DNA of 64,000 nt from Algicola sagamiensis DSM 14643 (lineage in GTDB: Bacteria; Pseudomonadota; Gammaproteobacteria; Enterobacterales; Alteromonadaceae). Below are positions 9,940 to 19,068 of the stretch, piece after piece. Each line of letters starts with the position of its first letter. The stretch's first letter is position 1. Under the pieces are notes generated by a model. It did no database searches. It had not been told where the DNA came from and saw only the letters and a list, made by a program, of their open reading frames with translations. Position numbers and translations under genes: made by a program. The stretch covers positions 62,001 to 126,000 of the forward strand of contig NZ_KB894502.1 of NCBI RefSeq assembly GCF_000374485.1, in the 5' to 3' direction.

Positions 9940-9972
9940 CATCCTGCCGAAACGAAATGCATCGGCAGGATG
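9940..9972 (-). terminator. Hairpin after BCCT transporter
   Basis: Perfect 11-bp inverted repeat CATCCTGCCGA / TCGGCAGGATG with an 11-base loop, starting six bases after the BCCT stop codon. The stem is strong, but on the minus strand it is followed by only a loose T-rich stretch. It probably ends or attenuates the transporter transcript. Confidence 0.55.
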
Positions 9973-9977
9973 ACTTT

Positions 9978-11558
9978 TTATTCATACAAAGCTTGTTCAG
10001 TTCTCAACCCCTTGATAAGGCTGAAACACATCAACAGCAGGACGACAGTGAATGGCAGACCTGTCGCGACAACACCAGATTGTAATGCCTGAAGGGCTTC
10101 TTTACCCCCAACCCATAGCATCACTGCTGCAATGGCGCCTTCGACTGTTGCCCAGAATATCCGTTGTGGCACAGGGACATCCATTTTTCCGCCGGATGTG
10201 ATGCTGTCGATAACCAGAGACCCGGAGTCAGAAGATGTGATAAAGAAGATAAGAACCAATGCAATTGAGATCACAGAAATCAATGTGCTCATGGGTAATT
10301 GGTCATATACATGGAATAGGGTGAGTGATACGTCAGTGATCCCCTTAGTGCCAAGTTCGCCCACTTGATTGACGACCTGATCTAGTGCAATTCCACCAAA
10401 TACAGACATCCAGATGAGCGTCATCAGTGTTGGGACTGCAACGACGCACAGGAGGAATTCGCGCACAGTTCTACCCTTTGATACGCGCGCAATAAACATA
10501 CCGACGAATGGTGACCACGAGATCCACCATGCCCAATAAAAGACGGTCCAGCCATGCATCCAAGTGGTGTCTTCTCGACCATGTGGCACACTCAGCGGAA
10601 TGAGGTTTCCTAAATACGCAAAAAGTGTTTCTGGGATTGAACTGAATGCAATGTCCAGACTGACAGCAATGACGAAAAGGATAAGTAGGGCAGCAAATAC
10701 CATATTCATGTTACTGAGTACTTTCACACCACCATGGATCCCGCGTGCGACTGAGAAGCTAGCAATCAGTGTGACAAAGGCAATCACGATCAGTTGTGTG
10801 GAAATACCACTATCAATACCAAAGACATGATTTAGTCCACTCGCTGCTTGTTGTGCGCCTAATCCTAGTGAGGTTGCCAACCCAAATAAAGTGGCAAGAA
10901 CAGCGAGGATATCAATGATATGTCCAAGCCAACCCCATGCGCGATCACCAAAAATAGGATAGAAAACGGAACGAATAGAAAGCGGAAGTCCTTTATTAAA
11001 TGCAAAATAGGCAAGGGATAGGGCAACTATGGCATAGATTGCCCAACCATGGATCCCCCAGTGGAACATCGTGGCGCCCATTGCTAACGATTTTGCGTCT
11101 GAGGTATGCGCTTCCACATTGAATGGTGTGCCATACCAGTTTGTTAAATAGGCAGTAGGTTCTGCAACACTCCAGAATAATAATCCAATCCCCATTCCTG
11201 CCGCAAATAACATCGATAGCCAAGATAAGGTTGAATGTTCTGGTTTCGCATCTTTCCCACCGATCCGAACCTTGCCGAGTGGCGAGAGTATCAGCACAAA
11301 CGTGAATAGGACAAAGAAGTTTGTTGCCCACATAAAGAAGCTATCAAAGTTCATCATGATGCTGCTTTTGAGGCTGTTGAGGGACTCTTTTGCCACTGTA
11401 GGATCAGTCAAAAGAAGCGCACAAAGAAAAACAAGTATCAATGTCGCACTGACGCCAAATACTGGGTTGTGGATATCAAATCCCCATTTTTGAATATTGT
11501 CCTGACCAACCTGATAATCGGTCGTTTCAATACTGTATTTCTTAATTGTATTTTCCAT
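9978..11558 (-). CDS. BCCT family betaine/carnitine/choline transporter
   Basis: Inner-membrane secondary transporter, 526 residues, about 12 helices. Family hallmarks are visible: GMGIGLLFWSVAEP near the first third, FHWGIHGWAIYA, and the tryptophan-rich segment FYWAWWISWSPFVGMF followed by IARVSKGRTVREF. BCCT carriers import glycine betaine, choline, carnitine or DMSP, often for osmoprotection in marine bacteria; the substrate here cannot be fixed. The ATG at 11558 is the natural start. A 370-base AT-rich region lies upstream and probably carries the promoter. Confidence 0.93.
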   Translation of the reverse strand: MENTIKKYSIETTDYQVGQDNIQKWGFDIHNPVFGVSATLILVFLCALLLTDPTVAKESLNSLKSSIMMNFDSFFMWATNFFVLFTFVLILSPLGKVRIGGKDAKPEHSTLSWLSMLFAAGMGIGLLFWSVAEPTAYLTNWYGTPFNVEAHTSDAKSLAMGATMFHWGIHGWAIYAIVALSLAYFAFNKGLPLSIRSVFYPIFGDRAWGWLGHIIDILAVLATLFGLATSLGLGAQQAASGLNHVFGIDSGISTQLIVIAFVTLIASFSVARGIHGGVKVLSNMNMVFAALLILFVIAVSLDIAFSSIPETLFAYLGNLIPLSVPHGREDTTWMHGWTVFYWAWWISWSPFVGMFIARVSKGRTVREFLLCVVAVPTLMTLIWMSVFGGIALDQVVNQVGELGTKGITDVSLTLFHVYDQLPMSTLISVISIALVLIFFITSSDSGSLVIDSITSGGKMDVPVPQRIFWATVEGAIAAVMLWVGGKEALQALQSGVVATGLPFTVVLLLMCFSLIKGLRTEQALYE

Positions 11559-11929
11559 AAAAAGCAGACCTACTTACTTTAGTTCACAATACATTTTTGA
11601 GTTCAAGGAATGTTGGTTTCGCTTTTTTTAGCAAAAATATTTAGAGAACGAATTAAATTTATGGTGTAAAACCCTAACAAATTTTAGTTTTTAAAGCAAT
11701 AAAATGAAATTTAATGCGATTTTATTGTGTTTGTTTGATTTATATGATGATGTATTTTTATATGTGGTCTAACTTTATGTCTGATGAATTACTTTGGAAG
11801 TGCTTGTGCTCAGTTTACTCAGTGATTGAATGTCAAATGTTTAAATGAGTTCAATGTGTGTCCTTTTTGTAAAAGGGCCACACATCATCTTAAAGTCATG
11901 ATGAGGCCCTAGTTCCTCTACATAGCGAC
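11559..11929. other. AT-rich intergenic region upstream of BCCT gene
   Basis: Contains no plausible gene. It should include the leftward promoter of the transporter, but no element stands out. Its right end holds the terminator of the 11930-12910 gene. Confidence 0.5.
11871..11910 (-). terminator. Rho-independent terminator of the 11930-12910 gene
   Basis: On the minus strand AGGGCCTCATC pairs with GATG...GGCCCT (small bulge), and the stem is followed by TTTT. It begins about 20 bases after the stop codon. Confidence 0.6.
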
Positions 11930-12910
11930 TTATTTTTTCAACGTGCATAGCACATACAAGCTTCTTAAAAAGAAAATGAGAGGAATTGTTGGAATACCGA
12001 AACATGCAATCAGCAGGTATCGGTCTTCTTCAATATTGAAGGGATAATTTGCAATGAGGAAAATACTTGCAACAAAACAAATAGGAATAAAATTTTTGAT
12101 GTAATAGATAGGCGGGGAATTCAAATTATAATCAAGCGATCGAACAGAAACACTGCGTGAATACTCCATCTGTAATTGGTGTGTTTTACAAAGGTTTTGT
12201 ATCAATTGATTCACTGTTTTGCGAGAAGAAGTGTTATAGATAACACGCTTACCGGGAAGAGTATAAACAGAGTAATAGTAACTCTCACCGTTGCCATCGC
12301 TGCCTCGAGAAATATATTGAGATAAACAGAGATGAGTTGTGTCATCAGCGAAAGTATTTTTGTCCGTACCTTCTTGAACTGTTGTGTCATCAGAATAGAT
12401 ATCTTTTGAATTGAGCAAATTCATAGCGTTTTTCAGGCCAAAAAGTAAAAACACGCCAGCAATCAGAAAAGAAATTAAATGTGGTATGAGTAACAGAGCA
12501 CTAAGACTTATCCCAAGGCCAATTAGCGCATTTCTTAAATAAGTCATTGGTGTATGGTTGAAATCATAGTGATAGGATCCACCAGATACTTTATCACTAA
12601 AGGTGATGGAAACATCTTTTTCTTGACTTAGCTTTTCTAGATATTCATTCATCGCTTCTCGATCTGTTGTTTGAAAAGCTAATTGTTCAACAGTCATTGT
12701 CCAGGCGTAATAATAGCTATTGTCATAAGAGACAAACAGCTTCTCTTTGTCTTGAATATTCTCTATAGGAACAGGCTCAAATCGTTGATTCATGCTATCC
12801 ACTACTTTCTGAATGCTTTCGAATTTTTCTTGGAGCGTTGGTTGGTTTTGAATTTTGGAGACTTCGCTTTGCAAATATTGTTGAATGTTCATGAGGAATA
12901 CATCTACCAT
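11930..12910 (-). CDS. Unknown membrane protein
   Basis: 326 residues, family not recognised. The layout is an N-terminal hydrophilic part (about 1-125), two close membrane helices (about 128-165), a second hydrophilic part (about 170-265) and a hydrophobic C terminus with two more helices (about 268-320). The two soluble parts each contain a YYY or YYYS motif (SYYYAWTM and SYYYSVYT), suggesting an internal duplication of a soluble-plus-hairpin unit. The start is uncertain: ATG at 12910 or 12892, neither with a good ribosome site. It is monocistronic with its own terminator and diverges from the TonB receptor. Confidence 0.7.
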   Translation of the reverse strand: MVDVFLMNIQQYLQSEVSKIQNQPTLQEKFESIQKVVDSMNQRFEPVPIENIQDKEKLFVSYDNSYYYAWTMTVEQLAFQTTDREAMNEYLEKLSQEKDVSITFSDKVSGGSYHYDFNHTPMTYLRNALIGLGISLSALLLIPHLISFLIAGVFLLFGLKNAMNLLNSKDIYSDDTTVQEGTDKNTFADDTTHLCLSQYISRGSDGNGESYYYSVYTLPGKRVIYNTSSRKTVNQLIQNLCKTHQLQMEYSRSVSVRSLDYNLNSPPIYYIKNFIPICFVASIFLIANYPFNIEEDRYLLIACFGIPTIPLIFFLRSLYVLCTLKK

Positions 12911-13062
12911 AACTGTTTAAAAATTGAGCAGATGTATTATATGGAAATTTTAAAACCTTGTTTGTAAAAAAGTGTCAGCATTTTAAATCTCTGATTATTA
13001 AGTGCTATCTCAAAAATGTCATAAGAGGCATTTACATTTAACTTAATCTATTAAGAAAAATA

Positions 13063-13080
13063 AATGATAATAGTTTGTAT
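13063..13080 (+). promoter_or_regulatory. Possible Fur box upstream of TonB receptor
   Basis: AATGATAATAGTTTGTAT matches the core half GATAATNATTATC-type Fur sequence well on its left side and only partly on its right. It lies about 57 bases upstream of the receptor start. Iron control of this uptake unit is expected from its gene content; the site itself is a by-eye call. Confidence 0.4.
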
Positions 13081-13136
13081 TTCATGTAGGCTATACGAAA
13101 AATTAATTAGATTCGCTAACATTTTGGGTTGTTGTT

Positions 13137-15284
13137 ATGTTGTTCCGTCCCGTCGTATTTCACCTAAGCCTTCTCGCTCTTTCCGTTCAATCTGCCTATG
13201 CAAGTGAATTGCCGCAATCAGCCAATGAGTCAATCGAGAGAATTGAAGTCACTGCAACGCGATATGCCAAAGAACCACATAAAAGTCCTGGCGCAATTTC
13301 TGTGATTCAACAAGAAGAGTTAGCACAGCAGTTCTCGATATCAGATGATGTCTCCGATTTGTTAGGGAAGCTTGTACCAGGCATGACACCAAGTCGTCAG
13401 AAGTTATCGAATCAAGGTGAAAACCTAAGAGGTCGTACAGCGCTAATTCTGGTTGACGGTGTGCCACAAAATAACCCGCTTCGAAACGGAAATCGATATG
13501 GCTATCCACTTGACGGGACGCGCATTGAACGTGTTGAAGTGATTGCAGGTGCAAGTGCACTGTATGGGATGGGGGCGACAGGCGGGATCATTAACTATGT
13601 GACGCAGTCTGCACAGCCAGGTGACCATTGGAAGCAAACCATTGGAACACGTTTGAGTTCTAGCTTTAAGCATGATGGTCATGGTTCCAAGCTATTTTAT
13701 AAAGTCAGCCAATATGATGAAAAATATCAAGTACTCTTCTCTACAGCTTGGCAAGATCAGGGCTTATTTTACGATGGAGAAGGGCGTGCTGTCGGGATGA
13801 ATTCGATTCAAGGAGAGATTCAGGACTCGACCTCTCAAGATTTTTTCTTAAAAGCGGGCTACCACATGACTGATACGCAATTTGTTGATTTTTCTGCATC
13901 ACGCTATCAGTTAAAAAGTAAAGAAAATTATGTGGGCGTGCCTGGGAATTATAAAACAGGAGTACCAGGGAGTGTTCGAGTAGGCAACCCAGATGGTGAA
14001 GCAATCGAAAACCAAGTCACAGCGTACAGCATTGGGTATCGCCATGAGGATTTCGCTGGTGGAGAAATCCAGCTTAAATTATTCCAGCAGGCGTTTCATG
14101 CGATTTATGGGCAAGCTAGCTGGTGGCCAATGGCGGATAAAAAAACAGATCAGGGACAAATCGAGTCACAAAAACATGGTTTTCAAATGAGCTATCACGC
14201 CCAAGAACTCATGAGCATTGATGCTGAGTGGGTCATTGGGTTGGATGGACTGAAAGATAAAACTGCCCAGACACTCCTGCAAACAGGGATGAATGTCACC
14301 CCTTGGATGTCATACCAAAGCATAGCGCCATTTATACAAGGAGACTTCAGGCTTTTTGATGATCTGCAATTCTCAGCAGGACTTCGATTTGAAAGTATTC
14401 TCGTGGATGTTCAGGATAGTCAAACTTTGTATTCTTACGGAAATGCTGGACAACACCAGGTCTCAGTGATTGGTGGTAAACAACGATTTCTGCAGGCTGT
14501 GTATAACTTAGGTTTGATTTATGAATGGACGGATCGTTTGAGTACATTTGCAGCCTATAACCAAGGCTTCGGTTTGCCAGATATCGGCCGTACACTTCGA
14601 GGTAAGTGGGTTGGTCATAAAAACCCAGAGGCGATAAAAGATATCCCCATTGACTTTCATTCGATGCCAGCCGTTGCACCAGTGGTTACCGACAACTATG
14701 AAGTTGGTGTCCATTATTTAACGGATAAATGGCAGTTCTCTGCGAGTACTTATCTTTCCATTGCGAAAGATGGTGCCAATTTACAACTCAATGAAGGCGG
14801 CACTTATGATGTGACACGTCAACGCACCGATATCCGAGGGGTTGAAGCAAACTTCAGGTACACATGGGTGGAAGGCACATCATTTCATGCATTATTCAGC
14901 CATATGAATGGAGAAGTGGATACAAATCAGAATGGTCAAACAGACGCTGACATTGATTTGAGAAATATGTCTCCTGATCGCTTATATGCTGCTTTTGAGC
15001 ATCAGCTGAGTGATGCGCTTCAAGGGCAAGTTCAGTACAACTACCTCTTTGATAAATCCAAGTCATCCTCCAATGCTGGAAAAGCTCAGTCTTTCGATGG
15101 GTATGGCCTTCTTGATATCAATGCACATCTCAGCCTCAATCAGCATGGCAGACTGAGTTTTGGGATCCAAAATGTGTTGAACCGTCAGTATATCAACTAC
15201 TTCAGTCAGGTTCGTCAACATAACCATTATTATTTCTCAGGCCGTGGTCGAACATTCTCACTCAGTTATGCCATTGATTTTTAA
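13137..15284 (+). CDS. TonB-dependent siderophore receptor
   Basis: Outer-membrane gated beta-barrel, 715 residues. It has a signal peptide (cleavage near residues 21-23, AYAS), a TonB-box-like region with ERIEVTATR, and a plug domain with ALILVDGVP and IERVEVIAGASALYGMGATGGIINYVT. A C-terminal barrel ends in aromatic SLSYAIDF. The plug resembles receptors for hydroxamate/citrate-type ferric siderophores (aerobactin-receptor-like), but the ligand is not proven. It is followed after 40 bases by a binding protein and an ABC importer on the same strand. Confidence 0.9.
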   Translation: MLFRPVVFHLSLLALSVQSAYASELPQSANESIERIEVTATRYAKEPHKSPGAISVIQQEELAQQFSISDDVSDLLGKLVPGMTPSRQKLSNQGENLRGRTALILVDGVPQNNPLRNGNRYGYPLDGTRIERVEVIAGASALYGMGATGGIINYVTQSAQPGDHWKQTIGTRLSSSFKHDGHGSKLFYKVSQYDEKYQVLFSTAWQDQGLFYDGEGRAVGMNSIQGEIQDSTSQDFFLKAGYHMTDTQFVDFSASRYQLKSKENYVGVPGNYKTGVPGSVRVGNPDGEAIENQVTAYSIGYRHEDFAGGEIQLKLFQQAFHAIYGQASWWPMADKKTDQGQIESQKHGFQMSYHAQELMSIDAEWVIGLDGLKDKTAQTLLQTGMNVTPWMSYQSIAPFIQGDFRLFDDLQFSAGLRFESILVDVQDSQTLYSYGNAGQHQVSVIGGKQRFLQAVYNLGLIYEWTDRLSTFAAYNQGFGLPDIGRTLRGKWVGHKNPEAIKDIPIDFHSMPAVAPVVTDNYEVGVHYLTDKWQFSASTYLSIAKDGANLQLNEGGTYDVTRQRTDIRGVEANFRYTWVEGTSFHALFSHMNGEVDTNQNGQTDADIDLRNMSPDRLYAAFEHQLSDALQGQVQYNYLFDKSKSSSNAGKAQSFDGYGLLDINAHLSLNQHGRLSFGIQNVLNRQYINYFSQVRQHNHYYFSGRGRTFSLSYAIDF

Positions 15285-15324
15285 TTACTGCTATCGATCA
15301 GAATATTGTGTCGGGTTGTTTTAC

Positions 15325-16224
15325 ATGGGATTTGACGAGCACAGTGGGAAAAGAGAGTTGAAACGCCTACTTTTAGGATTCATTTCGGCTTTTATTTTGA
15401 CACTGTCTACACAGGTTGCCGCCACAGAAGAGAGGGCAATGCGGATTGTTGCCCTTGAGTTTTCCTTTGTGGATGCATTGGCGTCTGTTGGGGTTTCTCC
15501 AGTTGGAATTGCAGATGATCAGAAACCTGAAAAAATGATTGATGCTGTTCGCGAGCGAATTCAGCCGTGGACGTCAGTTGGGTTACGCTCTCAACCGAGC
15601 TTGGAAGTGATCGCGCAGTTACAACCCGATTTAATTATTGCTGATTCGGGGCGGCACCGGTCAGTAGAAGTAAGGCTGTCTGAGATTGCAAAAACAATAT
15701 TTGTGAAGAGTAAAGGAGAGTCATACGAAGAAAATCTTCAATCTGCACTCATCATTGGCAAAGCGATTCAAAAAGAAGAAGCAATGAAAACCCGGATTGC
15801 CAAGCATAGACGATTTATGGCAGCAATTGATCTTCAATGTGACAATCATGAAACATTTCAATTTGCGGTGGCGACGGAGCATGGGGTTTGGCTCCATGGA
15901 CCAGGGTCCTATGCTGGTGGTGTACTTCATCAGTTAGGACTCAAAAGCCCAATTCCTAAGATCACGCAGCCAGCTTATCTTCAAGTCAATTTCGAATCCA
16001 TGCTTTATTACAACCCTGATTGGCTGTTGGTTGGTGAATATCACCCACGAAATATGTTCGTGCAATGGCAGAAAAGTGAATTATCTCGGTTTCTTAAAGC
16101 AAATAAATATCATCAACTACTTCATGTTGACGCATCGTTATGGTCACTGAGTCGAGGAATGATTGCTGCGGAGCAGATTGCTGTGAATGTGAGGCGAATT
16201 TTGGAGTCTCGTTGTGGGAAATAA
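15325..16224 (+). CDS. Periplasmic iron-siderophore binding protein
   Basis: Class III (FecB/FhuD/BtuF-type) substrate-binding protein delivering a ferric chelate to the inner-membrane importer. I use the ATG at 15325 (300 residues) because it gives an N-terminal signal peptide (LLLGFISAFILTLSTQVAATE); the frame is open upstream into the receptor gene. Typical features are RIVALEFSFVDALASVGVSPVGIAD, a long helix linker and LQPDLIIAD. It overlaps the downstream permease frame if that gene uses its GTG start. Confidence 0.88.
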   Translation: MGFDEHSGKRELKRLLLGFISAFILTLSTQVAATEERAMRIVALEFSFVDALASVGVSPVGIADDQKPEKMIDAVRERIQPWTSVGLRSQPSLEVIAQLQPDLIIADSGRHRSVEVRLSEIAKTIFVKSKGESYEENLQSALIIGKAIQKEEAMKTRIAKHRRFMAAIDLQCDNHETFQFAVATEHGVWLHGPGSYAGGVLHQLGLKSPIPKITQPAYLQVNFESMLYYNPDWLLVGEYHPRNMFVQWQKSELSRFLKANKYHQLLHVDASLWSLSRGMIAAEQIAVNVRRILESRCGK

Positions 16225-17278
16225 GCAGCAAATCTTCATGAGCCAAAGAACGGAAAGTATCGAAATATGGGGACAAAAAGGGAAAATAAGCTTGATGTTT
16301 TGCATGGCTTTTGGATTGTGTATATATGGAATTTTAGCTTCCCTGACTGGCTGGTCGAGCTTTCATTTTCAGCTCCATGATTTGTTACGCCTTTGGCAAG
16401 AAGTCAATCCGCATGACATGACACAACAGGTGTTACGCTATTTAAGAGCACCAAGAACATTATGCAGTTTGCTCATTGGCAGCAATCTCGCAATCGCTGG
16501 TGTTTTGATGCAGGCATTGACACGAAATCCACTTGCATCACCGTCGGTTCTTGGTGTGAATGCAGGCGCTGCCTGTGCGATCACTTTAGCGAGCCTCTCG
16601 ATCCCTATCTTTGGTGAAATATCTGTACTCGTCGCTGCACTTGTTGGGGCTGCAATTGTTGGGGTTGCAGTCATGATTTTGGGAGGCATTTTTCAACCCA
16701 ATACATCACCGCTTCGTTTAATACTGGCAGGTATTGCAATGGGGATGTTTCTGATGGGGGTGACACGATTCGCTGTGATTTTATCCGATGAGCAAGCCTA
16801 TTCCATGTTGCAATGGCTAGCGGGAACACTCTCCAATACAACTTGGCATGACTGGGCCATGCTATGGCCTTGTAGTTTGGCGGGATCGGTTCTCGCTTTG
16901 AGTATTGTAAGAAAGCTAAATTTACTCATGCTCGGGGAGAAAATGGCACAAGCCCTTGGGACGAATTTAATCCAGCTTCGGATCTTGGCTTGCTTGAGTA
17001 TTTTGCTCCTCAGTGCTGTCAGTGTTGCCGTCGCTGGCCCTATTGGTTTTGTTGGGCTATTGATCCCGCATATTGCAAGAAAGCTCGTTGGGCATTCGCT
17101 GCTTCTTTTACTTCCAATGAGTGCAATTCTTGGCGCTGGTTTATTGACATGTGCAGATGCTATATCCAGGGGAGTCAGCTATCCAACCGAAACGCCCGTA
17201 GGGCTAATTACCGCCCTGATAGGAACGCCATGCTTTCTTTTAATTGTTTTAAAAAGGCGAAATGATGCCTCTGCTTAA
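16214..17278 (+). CDS. FecCD-family siderophore ABC permease 1
   Basis: Inner-membrane subunit of a ferric-siderophore importer, up to 354 residues, about nine or ten helices. It carries the family RAPRTLCSLLIGSNLAIAGVLMQALTRNPLASPSVLG region and GPIGFVGLLIPHIARKLVG. The GTG at 16214 has GGAG seven bases upstream and overlaps the previous gene; an ATG at 16238 is an alternative. It overlaps the next permease by 17 bases, so translation is coupled. Confidence 0.92.
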   Translation: MGNKQQIFMSQRTESIEIWGQKGKISLMFCMAFGLCIYGILASLTGWSSFHFQLHDLLRLWQEVNPHDMTQQVLRYLRAPRTLCSLLIGSNLAIAGVLMQALTRNPLASPSVLGVNAGAACAITLASLSIPIFGEISVLVAALVGAAIVGVAVMILGGIFQPNTSPLRLILAGIAMGMFLMGVTRFAVILSDEQAYSMLQWLAGTLSNTTWHDWAMLWPCSLAGSVLALSIVRKLNLLMLGEKMAQALGTNLIQLRILACLSILLLSAVSVAVAGPIGFVGLLIPHIARKLVGHSLLLLLPMSAILGAGLLTCADAISRGVSYPTETPVGLITALIGTPCFLLIVLKRRNDASA

Positions 17279-18230
17279 GTTATCAATGTTGAGTGGGTTG
17301 TTATTGTTGGGTATCTGTATGGGGTGCTTCATCGGGGCCGCCAATATTTCGATAGATGAAATCGCATTTTTTGTCTTTACGAATGAAGGGAGCACATCTG
17401 TCATATGGGAATACCGCATACCAAGAGCATTGTTAGCGATTGGTGTCGGGGCTGGCTTAGGTGTTGCGGGGGCGCTGACTCAGGGGGTGTTTCGGAATCC
17501 TCTGGCTTCTCCTGATTTAATGGGCGTGAGTGCGGGTGCTGGGCTCGCAGCAACAAGTGTCGTTCTATTTTATCCAGAATCATCGAACGAATTTTTGATG
17601 ATAGCGGCGATTTTTGGCGGCTTTGTTGGTGCCGGAGCGATCATTATTCTTGCTCAGCTATTTTCGGCACAAACGGTACAATTCGCGTTGATTGGGGTAG
17701 CGCTGAGTGCATTTTTAGCAAGCTGTATTGATTTTTTGGTGATGACTCATCCGGGCGAGATCAATGCGGCGATGATTTGGCTCACTGGCAGTTTATGGGG
17801 AAGGGGCTGGGAACACATTCCTTATTTATGGGGAAGTCTTCTTGTGTTTCTATTGATTGCACTGATGATTACTTGGAAAATGGAAGCGATATCTCTGGGT
17901 GATGAAGCCGCAGTATCACTCGGAATCAAGCCACAACAATTCCGTCTGTTTACGTTGGGTATCGTTGTGATTTTATCGAGTCTGAGTATTTCCGTCTGTG
18001 GCACAATGAGTTTTGTGGGACTTCTCGCGCCGCATGTTGCTCGGCTGATGTTTCGGTCGAACTTTCGAGTCATTGTCCTAGCATCTGCGCTCATTGGTGG
18101 GTTATTGGTTTTAATGGCAGATCTATTGGCTCGGGGAATTCAGCCACCGCTGGAAATCCCCGCTGGCATCATGACGTCCCTCATCGGTGCTCCTTACTTT
18201 ATTTTTCTTTTACAGCGTGGAAAAGTTTGA
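17262..18230 (+). CDS. FecCD-family siderophore ABC permease 2
   Basis: Second membrane subunit, 322 residues, pairing with the preceding gene product. It shows YRIPRALLAIGVGAGLGVAGALTQGVFRNPLASPDLMG and the FVGLLAPHVARLMF coupling segment. It begins inside the end of permease 1 and its stop overlaps the upstream region of the ATPase gene. The order receptor, binding protein, permease, permease, ATPase matches Fec-type loci. Confidence 0.93.
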   Translation: MMPLLKLSMLSGLLLLGICMGCFIGAANISIDEIAFFVFTNEGSTSVIWEYRIPRALLAIGVGAGLGVAGALTQGVFRNPLASPDLMGVSAGAGLAATSVVLFYPESSNEFLMIAAIFGGFVGAGAIIILAQLFSAQTVQFALIGVALSAFLASCIDFLVMTHPGEINAAMIWLTGSLWGRGWEHIPYLWGSLLVFLLIALMITWKMEAISLGDEAAVSLGIKPQQFRLFTLGIVVILSSLSISVCGTMSFVGLLAPHVARLMFRSNFRVIVLASALIGGLLVLMADLLARGIQPPLEIPAGIMTSLIGAPYFIFLLQRGKV

Positions 18231-18232
18231 GC

Positions 18233-19003
18233 ATGATGTTGAGTGCGAAAAATCTAACGGTCGGTTATGGTGACCGGACAATTCTAAATGATCTATCAAT
18301 TGACATACCATCAAATAAGGTTACTGCCTTCATTGGGCCAAATGGGTGTGGGAAGTCAACATTGTTAAAAACGCTCTCACGAGTCATTCAGCCAAAACAT
18401 GGTAGTATTGAATTGGATGGGAAGTCTTTTCAGCATTATTCAGAGAAACAACTGGCAAAAAAAATATCATTACTACCACAGGTCCTCCACGCACCAGAAG
18501 GCATGACAGTGAGAAAACTTGTTACGCTAGGTCGCACACCATACTTGTCTTTTTTAGGTCGGTTATCTGAGGTTGACCATGAGCATGTCACAAATGCAAT
18601 CAAAAACGCTGGTGTGGAAGCTATCGCTGATCACTTTGTTGATGCGCTTTCTGGAGGACAAAGGCAACGCGTCTGGATAGCGATGATCTTGGCACAAGAC
18701 ACCCCAATCGTCATGCTGGATGAACCAACAACCTATTTAGATTTATCCCATCAAGTGGCTTTAATGCAGCTGATCCGAGCAATGAACAATCAAGGGAAAA
18801 CGGTTGTTACAGTTCTGCATGATTTGAACCAGGCATGTCGTTATTGCGACCACCTTATCGTGATGAAAGACGGGAAAGTGATCACGCAAGGTATGCCAGA
18901 AGCAGTGATGAATCGATCGTTACTCAAGTCTGTATTTGATTTGGATGCAGAGATTTTCCAAGATCCGATTGCACAATCTCCGATGTGTGTGTCGCTTTTC
19001 TGA
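18233..19003 (+). CDS. Siderophore ABC transporter ATPase (FecE-type)
   Basis: Cytoplasmic ATP-hydrolysing subunit, 256 residues. Walker A GPNGCGKST, Q-loop LLPQVL, signature LSGGQRQRV, Walker B IVMLDEPT and H-loop VLHDLNQ are all present. The ATG at 18233 follows the permease stop by two bases; an in-frame TTG at 18227 is less likely. It ends the iron-uptake operon and converges on the protease gene across a terminator. Confidence 0.94.
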   Translation: MMLSAKNLTVGYGDRTILNDLSIDIPSNKVTAFIGPNGCGKSTLLKTLSRVIQPKHGSIELDGKSFQHYSEKQLAKKISLLPQVLHAPEGMTVRKLVTLGRTPYLSFLGRLSEVDHEHVTNAIKNAGVEAIADHFVDALSGGQRQRVWIAMILAQDTPIVMLDEPTTYLDLSHQVALMQLIRAMNNQGKTVVTVLHDLNQACRYCDHLIVMKDGKVITQGMPEAVMNRSLLKSVFDLDAEIFQDPIAQSPMCVSLF

Positions 19004-19019
19004 ACCATGAAATCGTCAT

Positions 19020-19050
19020 AAAAAAAACCCCAGCGAACCGGGGCTTTCGT
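19020..19050 (-). terminator. Terminator of the protease gene
   Basis: On the minus strand CCCCGGTTCGCTGGGG is followed by eight T's, a textbook rho-independent terminator about 20 bases after the protease stop. On the plus strand the same hairpin is followed by CTTTCGTTT and may also end the iron operon. Confidence 0.8.
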
Positions 19051-19068
19051 TTGGTTGAGGTTCTTTTC

